In this document: one piece after another, positions 41,519 through 50,374 of the stretch | Position numbering within the stretch: position 1 is the stretch's first letter | Layout of the letters: each line of letters starts with the position of its first letter | NCBI GenBank assembly: GCA_964440115.1 | Contig: CAYTPV010000003.1 | Span: 461,703-525,702, forward strand | DNA: 64,000 bases | Source: JAEWWD01 sp964440115 | Lineage (GTDB): Bacteria > Bacillota > Clostridia > Christensenellales > CAG-138 | Reading direction: 5' to 3' | Translations under genes and position numbers: made by a program | The notes under the pieces: generated by a model | What the model was told of the DNA's origin: nothing | The model's database searches: none | The model's input: the letters and a program-made list of their open reading frames with translations, nothing else

Positions 41519-42412
41519 TTATATATTAGGAGACGGTACGCCACAATCACCCAGCTTTATCGCCGGCTTTGTCTTACCGTGAAAATCGCTTCCGCATGTT
41601 ACAAAAATGCCGTGGTGCCGGGCTTTCTCAAGAAACCACTGGGCAACTTCAGGAGAATGGTAACTGCTATAGGCTTCGATTCCGTCAAGACCTAATGAGA
41701 TCAGCTGATCGATCATATCAAAATTTCCATGCAGGTTAACGCCCGGATGAGCCAATACAGCTTTGCCGTTATTGCGGTGAATGATATCAATCACATCCCG
41801 TAAATCGGGATATGTCATGCCTACATAGCACGGCTTTCCCTGTGAACAATAATCCCAATAGAAATTGACATATGGGTTATCGCTTCGATGACCACCCTCT
41901 CTATAAGGACGTAAAAGATCATTATCAATATACTTTTCATTCTTCAACAGGGCTTCAGCAAAAGCCTCTCCCGTCCAGCTTTCGCTCCAATATCCTTCGG
42001 CGGTTACCTCCTTCAGATCTTCTTCGGTGAGATAAAAGCCCAACTTGTTTACCAGTCGGAGACTTTCTTTAGAAGCATAAACACACTGTTTTCTTACATT
42101 CTGTTCTATGGCTTCAAAATCAGGACTTTTTAGTTTGATATCATACCCAAGAACATGAAAATCACTGTTTTGATAGGCACAGTCAATTTCTATAGCAGGA
42201 TAACAGCCTAATTGCGTATTTTTCACTATTTCAATTGCTTCCTGAGCCCCTTTTATACAATTATGATCGGCTATCGCCATAATGGTAATGCCCGCATGTA
42301 TGCACATTTGAACAAGCTCAGCAGGCGTATATTCTCCATCTGCACTATAGCAGGAATGAATGTGCAGGTCTGCTCTGTGTAATCCATTTCCACTCGTATC
42401 AAATGGTTTCAT
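41519..42412 (-). CDS. PHP domain phosphoesterase
   Basis: 297 aa. Metal-binding motifs in order: ADLHIHSCYSADGEYTP, MAIADHNCIKG, the Glu/His region AIEIDCAYQNSDFHVLGYD, AVLAHPGVNLHG and TCGSDFHGKTKP. This matches the TrpH-like branch (nucleoside 3',5'-bisphosphate or RNA 5'-end phosphoesterases) with an inserted helical segment (residues 95-175). It is AT-rich compared with the upstream fusion gene and has no close partner. Confidence 0.88.
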   Translation of the reverse strand: MKPFDTSGNGLHRADLHIHSCYSADGEYTPAELVQMCIHAGITIMAIADHNCIKGAQEAIEIVKNTQLGCYPAIEIDCAYQNSDFHVLGYDIKLKSPDFEAIEQNVRKQCVYASKESLRLVNKLGFYLTEEDLKEVTAEGYWSESWTGEAFAEALLKNEKYIDNDLLRPYREGGHRSDNPYVNFYWDYCSQGKPCYVGMTYPDLRDVIDIIHRNNGKAVLAHPGVNLHGNFDMIDQLISLGLDGIEAYSSYHSPEVAQWFLEKARHHGIFVTCGSDFHGKTKPAIKLGDCGVPSPNI

Positions 42413-42813
42413 CCTTTAAAATCACCCTTTTCTAAGCGTATCATATTGGCTATTATATTAGTTGTGATAAATTATGTAAAATCAATTGCCGAGTGCAACT
42501 TCATATGAGCGCAATATCCACTAAGTGCAAGATTCGCATTATGTTTACACTCCGGAAATGGGGATTATCCAGTATCGGGAGGAGAGAGAGCAGCAACTCG
42601 AGAGGATAGTCCAGCATAGCGGAAGAGTGACCAGTGAAGCAGCTGATAAGGCTGCTACTACTTCGTCTGGCCGGTCGATTGACCCCATCAATGAACATGG
42701 CCGTAGCTTAACATTACCGGTGCATTGTGTTATGATTATAAACTGTTACAATTTCAAATAATAACTGCTAAGTATTAATAAAGAAGACAATTGCTAAGCA
42801 TTGGAGGATAAAG
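42413..42813. other. Intergenic region with a doubtful 78-codon frame
   Basis: About 400 bases. A GTG-initiated frame at 42525-42761 (PEMGIIQYREEREQQLERIV) lacks a ribosome site and any recognised relative. It could be a gene fragment. The segment 42700-42790 is AT-rich and probably holds the promoter of the downstream EamA gene. Confidence 0.3.
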
Positions 42814-43737
42814 TTGAGAAGTAAGAATGAAAGATTATCGTTATTGTTTGCCTTCCTGGGATACGCAATATTTGGTTTTAGCTTTATTTTTTCAAAACAA
42901 GCATTGGCTGTTGCGACACCATTTGTTCTGTTGGCAGTGCGTTTTACGGTTGCGTTTTTATTACTGAATTGTCTTGTACTTACCGGAAAATTTAGAATCA
43001 ACTTAAAAGGCAAGAACATCAAATTACTACTGCTTCTAGGTATTCTTCAACCGATCATATACTTTATCTGTGAAAATTATGGTGTAAAGCTTTCAACAAC
43101 ATCATTTGTGGGAACTATTTTAGCGTTGGTGCCGGTAATTAGTATTGTTTTAGGAGTTATATTCTTAGGAGAGAAAGTCCGGCCTTTTCAGGTGCTTTGT
43201 GCCTTGATTTCTGTGGTGGGTGTGTTTCTTACGACACTTGGACAAGCTTCTGGAAGCTTTAGCTTGATTGGTTTTATTTTGCTTATAGGCGCAGTATGCG
43301 CGGCATCAATGTTCAACATGTTGAGTAGGAAAATATCAGAGGAATTTACCGCCTTCGAGAGAACCTATGTCATGTTTGCTTTGGGATGTGTCGCATTTGT
43401 TGGCATGGCACTTATTGAAAGCAGGGGAAATATACTGGAAATGATCTTTATGCCGACGAGGAATGCTGGATTCTGGATATCCGTAATTTTCTTGGCGGGA
43501 GTATCTTCTGTAGGAGCCTTTTTGATGCTTAATTATGCAATGACTTATCTTAATGTCGCAAAAGCATCAATATTTGCAAATATAACAACGATTATATCAA
43601 TCTTAGCGGGTGTTCTTATTCTGAAAGAAAACTTCGGATTTTATCAGGTGATTGGCTCTATCATAATAATAGCGAGTGTATATGGAGTAAATCAACTGGC
43701 AGGGAACAGTAAGGTCAATGCAATATTTCACAAATAA
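42814..43737 (+). CDS. EamA (DMT) family transporter
   Basis: 307 aa from TTG 42814, seven bases after TTGGAGGA. Ten helices in two EamA repeats: LLFAFLGYAIFGFSFIFSKQ, then LIGFILLIGAVCAASMFNML. GVIFLGEKVRPFQVLCALIS and AGVLILKENFGFYQVIGSII are the repeat-end motifs. A probable metabolite exporter, clearly more AT-rich than the other EamA gene at 12.3 kb and not closely similar to it, so probably acquired independently. Confidence 0.87.
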   Translation: MRSKNERLSLLFAFLGYAIFGFSFIFSKQALAVATPFVLLAVRFTVAFLLLNCLVLTGKFRINLKGKNIKLLLLLGILQPIIYFICENYGVKLSTTSFVGTILALVPVISIVLGVIFLGEKVRPFQVLCALISVVGVFLTTLGQASGSFSLIGFILLIGAVCAASMFNMLSRKISEEFTAFERTYVMFALGCVAFVGMALIESRGNILEMIFMPTRNAGFWISVIFLAGVSSVGAFLMLNYAMTYLNVAKASIFANITTIISILAGVLILKENFGFYQVIGSIIIIASVYGVNQLAGNSKVNAIFHK

Positions 43738-43917
43738 CCTTATAATTGATAATATGGATCGTGACTTTAAATGGCTTACAACTGGCTATTGCCCATACCA
43801 TGGGAGCGAGTAGGAGAAGAGCCCTCCCACCAGATAAGCAAGCCACCGGGCGGCGACAGATATGGCATGTATCCGATATTCTGATATAATGAACAAAAGA
43901 TGGATGAGGGGAAGACT

Positions 43918-44097
43918 ATGGCAAAAACAATGTATCGCAATACCAGCAACAAAATACTGTGCGGCGTTTGCAGCGGCGTGGCCGACTATTTCGATATCGA
44001 TGTTTCCATCGTACGTATCGTGTGGGCTGTTCTCGCCTTTACGTTTGTAGGCTTTGTAGCCTATGTTGTGGCGGCGTGCGTGCTGCCCGTAAAATAA
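43918..44097 (+). CDS. PspC domain protein
   Basis: A 59-aa single PspC domain: MYRNTSNKILCGVCSGVADY, then DIDVSIVRIVWAVLAFTFVG and one helix ending VAACVLPVK. Such small envelope-stress proteins sit in the inner membrane. Start ATG 43918 is chosen because GATGAGGGG lies 5-13 bases upstream; an in-frame ATG six codons earlier has no such site. A TATAAT at 43882-43887 is a likely -10. Confidence 0.9.
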   Translation: MAKTMYRNTSNKILCGVCSGVADYFDIDVSIVRIVWAVLAFTFVGFVAYVVAACVLPVK

Positions 44098-44123
44098 TTC
44101 CGCAAAAAAACCGAACGCAACAT

Positions 44124-44157
44124 AAAGAGCTGGCGATATGCCATCTCTTTTTTATTT
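44124..44157 (+). terminator. Terminator after pspC
   Basis: AAAGAGCTGGC, loop, GCCATCTCTTT (one mismatch), then TTTTATTTTT. Confidence 0.8.
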
Positions 44158-44232
44158 TTGATATTTTATTGACGATGTCGCTATTTGCAGCTATTCTATT
44201 GTAGATATTCTATTTCGCTGACCATTTTGGGT

Positions 44233-44261
44233 TTGTTGCATCCTGTCACACAGTCTATAAA
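44233..44261 (+). promoter_or_regulatory. Promoter of the ABC exporter pair
   Basis: TTGTTG (44233-44238), 17-base spacer, TATAAA (44256-44261), 45 bases before the start of the first exporter gene. Confidence 0.7.
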
Positions 44262-44305
44262 AGCCGGCTCCTACGCATCCCATCACGCAAAGGAGTACCT
44301 GTTCG

Positions 44306-46072
44306 ATGCAAAAAGACATTCCTTTCGAACCGCCCGAAAACCGCCTGAAGCTGACCGCCTATGTACGAAAATACCCTCGGGAGTTCCTCCTGCAGGCCGC
44401 GGGCGGTATACTCTACAACACCGTCGTGGTGTTTGGCGCGATTTTCTTGGGCAAAGCCATTGACGCGGCCAATCTGGTGCTGCAGGGGCAGGCAGATCTG
44501 CCCTTCTTTTACGCCAATCTGTTCGGTTTTCTGGGGTTCACCCTGCTGTTTCAGGCCGCGCGCTATTTCAAGCGGTATTACATGCGCGAAATCGTCAACC
44601 GCATGAAGTGCGATATCCGCGCGGGGTTGTTATCCGCGTTCTTTCGCATGCCGCTCGTCGCGTTGAACGGCGAAAAAGTCGGGGATATGATGAGCCGCAT
44701 GATAGGCGATGTGGAGCAGGTCGGCCAGTCGGTGCAGACCACCATCACCGAGCTATGGGATACCGTTCTGCTCATGCTTTCTTATTTTGTGGCGTGCATG
44801 TTCTACAGCCCGAAAATCACGCTGCTGGCCGCTATCCCTATCCCGTTTACGGTATTGATGGCGCAGATGATCAGGAGGCCGCTGTATACGCTTTCGCAGA
44901 AATCACGCTCTGCCGCGTCCAATATCAACGTGCATCTGCAGCACAATGTATCCGGCATTGCGCTGCTGCGCCTGTTCGGCCTTGAAGAGAAGGACCGCAA
45001 CCTGTTCTCCAAGCTGCTCGACGAACAGCTCAAATGGAATGTATTAAGCACGGCGCTGCAGAACGGCATGACGCCCATTTACATACTGACCGCGACGCTG
45101 GGCATTGTGCTTGTCGTCGGCATGGGCGGCGAGCGCGTGGTGAACGGCAGCTGGAGCATCGGCGTGTTCACCGCGTATCTTTCCATGTTCACGGCAATGG
45201 CGGTGCGCACGAATGTAGCCGCGCGGGTCATGAACACCTGGCACGGCGCAAAGGCGTCGTGGGACAGGATCTGCGAGAAAATGGGCGTTGAACAGCCCGA
45301 TACCGCCGCGTCCGAAGAAACGCCGCCTGAGGATGGCTGCGCGCTGATCGTGAACGCTCTGTCTTTCCGCTACCCGTTTTCCGGCGAGGACTGCCTGCAC
45401 GACATCTCCTTCTGCGCCAAGCCGGGTGAGCTGATCGGCATCACAGGGCCGGTAAGCTCCGGCAAAAGCGCGCTGGCCGCCGCGCTTTCCGGCCTGTATC
45501 CGTACGGCGGCGAAGTGACGGTAAACAGTGTTGATTTATCCGCGCTCGGTTCGCGCAGGCAGGCAGCCATCGCGTATATGGACGCGGAGCATTTTGTGTT
45601 TTCGGATGATGTGGCGTTCAACATATCGCTCGGCCAAGAGCAAAGCGATTTGGATGCTGCGCTTTCGCTTGCGGAGCTTGCGCCGGATATAGAGGGTTTC
45701 CCCGACGGCATGCATACGCGGCTGATGGAGCGCGGCGTACGGATTTCCGGCGGGCAGCGTCAGCGCATATCGCTTGCGAGGGCGTGGAACTCCCCCGCGT
45801 CGGTGCTGCTGCTCGATGATCCGTTTTCGGCCATCGATATCGCCATGGAACGGCGCATTATGCGCAATATCCGCGAACGGCAGGGGGATAGAATCATCCT
45901 GCTGTTCTCGCACCGGCTTTCTACCTTCCCGCTGACGGATCGCGTGATCGTGCTCGAAAAGGGGCGCATTGGCCAGGCGGGCACGCATGAGGAGCTGCTC
46001 AGCGAGCCGGGCATATACCGCGACATATTCGCGGCGCAGGAGTTTATGAGGGGGGACAGCCATGCGGAATAA
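44306..46072 (+). CDS. ABC exporter half-transporter A (degenerate ATPase site)
   Basis: 588 aa: six-helix type IV exporter membrane domain (1-320) plus nucleotide-binding domain. Walker A GPVSSGKSAL and signature RISGGQRQRISLARA are intact, but Walker B reads VLLLDDPFSAID, with Asp in place of the catalytic Glu, and the Q-loop Gln is replaced (AYMDAEHF). This is the usual non-catalytic partner of a heterodimeric exporter. AAAGGAG lies upstream. The next gene overlaps its stop by 11 bases. Confidence 0.93.
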   Translation: MQKDIPFEPPENRLKLTAYVRKYPREFLLQAAGGILYNTVVVFGAIFLGKAIDAANLVLQGQADLPFFYANLFGFLGFTLLFQAARYFKRYYMREIVNRMKCDIRAGLLSAFFRMPLVALNGEKVGDMMSRMIGDVEQVGQSVQTTITELWDTVLLMLSYFVACMFYSPKITLLAAIPIPFTVLMAQMIRRPLYTLSQKSRSAASNINVHLQHNVSGIALLRLFGLEEKDRNLFSKLLDEQLKWNVLSTALQNGMTPIYILTATLGIVLVVGMGGERVVNGSWSIGVFTAYLSMFTAMAVRTNVAARVMNTWHGAKASWDRICEKMGVEQPDTAASEETPPEDGCALIVNALSFRYPFSGEDCLHDISFCAKPGELIGITGPVSSGKSALAAALSGLYPYGGEVTVNSVDLSALGSRRQAAIAYMDAEHFVFSDDVAFNISLGQEQSDLDAALSLAELAPDIEGFPDGMHTRLMERGVRISGGQRQRISLARAWNSPASVLLLDDPFSAIDIAMERRIMRNIRERQGDRIILLFSHRLSTFPLTDRVIVLEKGRIGQAGTHEELLSEPGIYRDIFAAQEFMRGDSHAE

Positions 46073-47816
46073 CAAGCAGGGCCTCATCGGCCGTTCCATT
46101 TCGCAGGTGTTCCGCAAAAACTGGTGGCTGTTCGCGCTGCTTGCCATCGCAATTGCCGCTTCCATATCGCTGCAGCTCATCCCCGCGTTTTTGCTGCGCC
46201 GCATCATTGACGAGAATTTTTCAAAGGGCGTGCTGGCGGGCGTGTGGCGGCTGGCCGTATTGTACCTGCTCGCGACCGCCGGGGCGAACGCCGTAGAATT
46301 TGTAAAAGTCGTGCTTACCACCATACTGGGCCAGAAAATACTCGTGCGGCTTAGGCTTTTAATGGCCGGACGGCTCGCGAAGCTGCCCATGCAGTATTTT
46401 GTGAAGACGCCTACCGGCGAGATTATGAGCCGCCTGACCACAGACGTGGATGCCATCAACAGCCTGTTTTCATCGGGCGTGGTCAGCATGATCGCCGACC
46501 TGTTCAAGATATTCGGCCTGCTGGCCTCGCTGTATCTGCTTGCGCCGCAGCTTTTGTGGCTGGAGGCCGCCGTAGTTCCTACGGTATATCTGCTGGCCAA
46601 TTATTTCAGAAAGAACATACTGCGCGCGGAAAAGCGCGTACGCGCGTGCGTAGCGGCGATTTACACGTTTATTCAGGAATGGCTCAGGGGCATCCGCACC
46701 GTAAAAGCATACGGCATGGAAGGCGGCGGGGAAGTCAAGTTTCAGCAGCCGCTGCGGGAGCACCTTGCGGCAATCAACGCGGCGTCGTTCTACGATAGCT
46801 GGTTTCCTTGCGTCATGCAGACTTTGCGGGCGGTCATCATCGCCGTCGCCTTATGGCTGGGCGCGAAAAACGGAACGACGCTTTCGCTTGCGCTGAGCGT
46901 GGGCACGCTTGCGGCAATGGTGGATCTGGTGGGCAAACTGTTCGCTCCGCTCGAAGCGCTCGCAACGGAATTCCAGACAATCCAGCAGGCCATGGCGGGG
47001 CTGGAGCGTGTGCGGGAATTTGCAAACCAGCCCACCGAAGACCGCAGGCTGACGGAGCAGGCGGCGGATATGAGCCGGGGCATAGAAATCGAGGGGGTCG
47101 GCTTCGCGTATGACGACGGGCCGCCGGTGCTCAAAAGCATAAGCCTTACTATCGCCCGTGGTGAAAAGGCGGTACTGATTGGCCGCAGCGGCGCGGGCAA
47201 GACGACGCTGATGAATATCGCGGCAGGGCTTTACGCATGCGGCAAAGGCAGCGTACGCATCTGCGGTGCGGACCCGTATACCCTGCCGCCCGCACAGCGC
47301 CGCCGCCTAATCGGTATCGTGCCGCAGATGCCGCAGATATTCGACGGTACGGTATTTGAAAACATCACGCTGCGCGACGACGCAATTACGAAAGAACAGG
47401 TCACCGCCGCTGCCAAAACGGTGGGGTTGCACGAGGTGATACTGCAGTTGCCGCAGCAGTATGAGACCGTTATCGGCGAAGGTGCGGCGGGGCTAAGTAG
47501 TGGCGAAGTGCAGCTTTTATCCCTTGCGCGCGCGATCGCCGCCGATCCTGTGATACTGCTGCTGGATGAGCCGACTTCGGGACTCGACACCAAAACGGAG
47601 CAGATGCTGTTCGCCGCCATAAGGCAGGCGGGGCAGGGACGCACCATACTTTCCATCAGTCACCGCGTGAGCGGCATTATCGACGCGGACACGGTGCATG
47701 TGCTTTCCGGCGGCAGGGTCGTGGAATCCGGATCGCCGCAGGAGCTTCGGGAGAAAGACGGCTGGTACCGCATGTATCAGAAGCTGGAGGACGCGCGCTG
47801 GGCGGCACAAAGCTAA
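46062..47816 (+). CDS. ABC exporter half-transporter B (catalytic site)
   Basis: 584 aa with the same architecture. Walker A GRSGAGKTT, Q-loop GIVPQMPQIF, Walker B VILLLDEPTSGLD with catalytic Glu, and switch His in ISHRVSG are canonical, whereas the signature is altered to GLSSGEVQLLSLARA. It pairs with half-transporter A to give one consensus and one degenerate site. AGGGGGG precedes the ATG. Substrate (drug, lipid or peptide) is unknown. Confidence 0.93.
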   Translation: MRNNKQGLIGRSISQVFRKNWWLFALLAIAIAASISLQLIPAFLLRRIIDENFSKGVLAGVWRLAVLYLLATAGANAVEFVKVVLTTILGQKILVRLRLLMAGRLAKLPMQYFVKTPTGEIMSRLTTDVDAINSLFSSGVVSMIADLFKIFGLLASLYLLAPQLLWLEAAVVPTVYLLANYFRKNILRAEKRVRACVAAIYTFIQEWLRGIRTVKAYGMEGGGEVKFQQPLREHLAAINAASFYDSWFPCVMQTLRAVIIAVALWLGAKNGTTLSLALSVGTLAAMVDLVGKLFAPLEALATEFQTIQQAMAGLERVREFANQPTEDRRLTEQAADMSRGIEIEGVGFAYDDGPPVLKSISLTIARGEKAVLIGRSGAGKTTLMNIAAGLYACGKGSVRICGADPYTLPPAQRRRLIGIVPQMPQIFDGTVFENITLRDDAITKEQVTAAAKTVGLHEVILQLPQQYETVIGEGAAGLSSGEVQLLSLARAIAADPVILLLDEPTSGLDTKTEQMLFAAIRQAGQGRTILSISHRVSGIIDADTVHVLSGGRVVESGSPQELREKDGWYRMYQKLEDARWAAQS

Positions 47817-47837
47817 TCATTGTTGAACTTTAAAGGT

Positions 47838-47995
47838 AATATTGAGGGCTCTGCCCTCAAGCTCCCGCATAGGGCCGTAACGGCCCTATGAACCCATTCT
47901 CGGAAATACCCTAGAATAGGGTATTTCCAATAAGGGAATTCCAAAGGGACATGTCCCTTTGGTGGGGTGCAGGGGTAAAACCCCTGCAATATATG
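47838..47995. repeat. R2 stacked-hairpin repeat
   Basis: Hairpins in series: GAGGGCTCTGCCCTC, TAGGGCCGTAACGGCCCTA (about 47869-47889), GAAATACCCTAGAATAGGGTATTTC (about 47906-47930), CCAAAGGGACATGTCCCTTTGG (about 47941-47962) and GCAGGGGTAAAACCCCTGC (about 47969-47987). The last two are the same pair seen at 13.2 kb in inverted order. It lies between the exporter operon and csoR. Confidence 0.75.
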
Positions 47996-48000
47996 CCTGC

Positions 48001-48059
48001 TTGACAGGCGGAGCACCTTTGTTTAAGATAGGGTATACCCCATAGGGGTATACCCTATC
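48001..48059 (+). promoter_or_regulatory. csoR promoter with overlapping CsoR operator
   Basis: TTGACA (48001-48006), 17 bases, TAAGAT (48024-48029). Over and downstream of the -10 is a perfect 15-base inverted repeat, GATAGGGTATACCCC (48027-48041), ATA, GGGGTATACCCTATC (48045-48059). Its core TATACCCC/GGGGTATA is the type of site bound by CsoR repressors. Binding here would block transcription, with metal releasing it. Confidence 0.9.
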
Positions 48060-48073
48060 TGCATGGAGGGCAT

Positions 48074-48349
48074 ATGAAACAGTGCATGGACGTGGAAGCC
48101 GTTACCGCGCGGCTGAAACGAATCGAAGGCCAGGTGCGCGGCATTATCAAAATGATAGAAGAGGATAAGCCCTGCGAGGATATTCTCATCCAAATCGGCT
48201 CAGCAAAAGCCGCGCTGCATAAAACCGGGCAGGTGGTACTCGAAGGGCACCTGCACCATTGTATACTCGACGGCATACGCGACGGCAACGAGCACGAAGT
48301 CATACAAAAGCTTTCCTCGGCAATCGAGCAATTCTCAAGAATCGTATAG
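48074..48349 (+). CDS. csoR: CsoR family metal-sensing repressor
   Basis: A 91-aa four-helix-bundle repressor (DUF156). ARLKRIEGQVRGIIKMIEED is the family signature. The copper-ligand set C34, H59, C63 (C-x24-H-x3-C) is complete, which points to Cu(I) rather than Ni or formaldehyde sensing. It binds the operator at 48027-48059. ATGGAGGGCAT gives a GGAGG ribosome site. It is cotranscribed with the P-type ATPase 10 bases downstream. Confidence 0.94.
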   Translation: MKQCMDVEAVTARLKRIEGQVRGIIKMIEEDKPCEDILIQIGSAKAALHKTGQVVLEGHLHHCILDGIRDGNEHEVIQKLSSAIEQFSRIV

Positions 48350-48359
48350 GGGAATATCC

Positions 48360-50258
48360 ATGAAGAAACTGTTTGAACTATCTTCCGGCGTCAAAGCGAC
48401 CGTCGTTGGCGGTATTTTTCTCGCCATCAGCCTTGCACTGATGCTCACGAACACCAAACTGCCGGTTGACCCCGCGTGGGTCACCGTCGTGAGCTGCGGG
48501 TTTCCGCTCGCGTATCTTGCCATCACCCGGCTGATATCCTCGGGCTGGGTATCGTCTGCACTGCTCATCACCATCGCTATGGTGGCGTCCATCGCCATTG
48601 GCGAACTTTTTGCCGCGGGCGAAGTCGCGTTTATTATGGCGATAGGCGCCATACTCGAAGATAAAACAGTGGAACGGGCAAAAAAGGGTCTCCACAAGCT
48701 CATCAGCCTTACGCCGCCAACCGGCAGGCGCATTTTGAACGGCTCCGAAGAAATCGTGGCTGTGGAACAAATCCATAAAGGCGACGTGCTGCGCGTACTG
48801 CCCGGCGAAACCATACCCGTGGACGGCGAAATACTATCCGGCAACACGAGCGTAGACCAATCTGTCATCACGGGCGAATCTCTGCCGGTGGATAAAGCGG
48901 CGGGGGATGAAGTGTTCTGCGGCACAATCAACCGGTTTGGCTCCATCGATATGCAAGCGACCAAAGTGGGCAAGGACTCTTCTTTGCAGAAGCTCATCCG
49001 GCTGGTGCAGGAAGCGGAAAACAACAAAGCCCCCATGCAGCGCATTGTGGACGTGTGGGCAACGTGGCTGGTGCCCATCGCGCTTGCAATCGCGGTAGTT
49101 ACCTATCTCATCACGCGGGATATTGTACGCGCCGTCACCATTCTGGTGGTGTTCTGCCCCTGCGCGCTCGCACTCGCCACGCCCACCACCATCATGGCGG
49201 CGATTGGGCAGGCCGCGAAGCACGGCGTCATCATCAAATCCGGCGAAGCACTCGAAAACATGGGCAAGGCGGATATCGTGGCGTTCGATAAAACAGGCAC
49301 GCTCACCAGCGGCAGTTTGCGCGTAAGCGATATACTCCCTCTCAACGCATCAATTTCGGAAGAAGAATTGCTGCGCATCACGGCGGGCGCAGAATCCCGC
49401 TCTGAACATCCCCTTGGGAAGGCCATCGCGGCTTACGCAAAAGAGCGCGGCATTGCCTTTGGAGAAGTCGAAAATTTCAATATGTTACCCGGCAAGGGGA
49501 TAAGCGCCCAAGTGGACGGCCGCACGCTGTTGTTCGGCAGCGCCGCATTTCTTGCGGAAAACGGCGTCTCCGCAGACGACAGGGGACAGGAAGCGCTGGA
49601 ACGGCTGCGGAAGCAGGGCAAGGCGACCATACTCGTATCCGATGGAAAAGCGTTGATCGGCGTTGTGGCGCTCAGCGATACGCTTAGACCCGCCGCGAAG
49701 ACCATGCTGCAGGAACTCAAAGAGACCGGCACGGATGCTGTGCTGCTGACGGGAGACCACGCGCAGACCGCGGACTATTTTGCGCGGCTGGTCGGCATTA
49801 CCGCAGTATATGCAGAACTGCTCCCCGCCCAAAAGGCAGAGCGTATACTTTCCCTGCAGCAGGCAGGCCATAAAGTCTGCATGATCGGCGACGGCGTAAA
49901 TGACGCGCCTGCGTTAAAGACGGCGAATGTCGGGGTAGCCATGGCGAACATGGGCAGCGATATCGCCATAGAGGCCGCCGATATCGCGCTCATTGGCGAC
50001 GATATTGAGAAAATTCCGTATCTCAAGCGGTTGTCCAACGCCGCCATACGGCTGATCAAAGTGAATATCTCGCTTTCGATGGGCATCAACTTCATCGCCA
50101 TCGTACTTTCGGTGCTTGGTATACTTGGGCCGATTTCCGGCGCGCTTGTGCACAACGCGGGGTCGGTGCTTGTGGTATTGAATGCCGCGCTCCTTTACGA
50201 CCGCAACTATATCAGCGATGCGCCTGCCGTGGCGGAAACAGCCGCTTCCGTACAATAG
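48360..50258 (+). CDS. Heavy-metal P1B-type ATPase (CsoR-linked)
   Basis: 632 aa. Membrane metal site CPC (FCPCALALATPT), phosphorylation site DKTGTLT, SEHPLG, TGDH and GDGVNDAPAL are all present, with an actuator TGES. There is no N-terminal HMA domain. TM7-8 read MGINFIAIVLSVLG and LVHNAGSVLVVLNAALL, which is not the usual CopA MxxSS or ZntA Asp/Lys pattern, so metal specificity is uncertain although CsoR control favours copper. Inner-membrane exporter. Confidence 0.93.
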   Translation: MKKLFELSSGVKATVVGGIFLAISLALMLTNTKLPVDPAWVTVVSCGFPLAYLAITRLISSGWVSSALLITIAMVASIAIGELFAAGEVAFIMAIGAILEDKTVERAKKGLHKLISLTPPTGRRILNGSEEIVAVEQIHKGDVLRVLPGETIPVDGEILSGNTSVDQSVITGESLPVDKAAGDEVFCGTINRFGSIDMQATKVGKDSSLQKLIRLVQEAENNKAPMQRIVDVWATWLVPIALAIAVVTYLITRDIVRAVTILVVFCPCALALATPTTIMAAIGQAAKHGVIIKSGEALENMGKADIVAFDKTGTLTSGSLRVSDILPLNASISEEELLRITAGAESRSEHPLGKAIAAYAKERGIAFGEVENFNMLPGKGISAQVDGRTLLFGSAAFLAENGVSADDRGQEALERLRKQGKATILVSDGKALIGVVALSDTLRPAAKTMLQELKETGTDAVLLTGDHAQTADYFARLVGITAVYAELLPAQKAERILSLQQAGHKVCMIGDGVNDAPALKTANVGVAMANMGSDIAIEAADIALIGDDIEKIPYLKRLSNAAIRLIKVNISLSMGINFIAIVLSVLGILGPISGALVHNAGSVLVVLNAALLYDRNYISDAPAVAETAASVQ

Positions 50259-50374
50259 GTGTCACGCAGTTTGCAAAATATTCTGCGTGACGCAATAAAA
50301 ACCGGTCAGTCAGAATACGCGGCAGCATAAAACTCAACAATAGGAAAAAACCGCGGACTGGAGGTCGGGCGCAG

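Noticed and set aside
42525..42761. GTG-initiated 78-codon frame
   Set aside because: No ribosome site, no recognisable motif; kept only as a possible fragment in the intergenic description.
45536..46600. 354-codon minus-strand frame
   Set aside because: It is antisense to the two overlapping ABC exporter genes and low in recognisable content.
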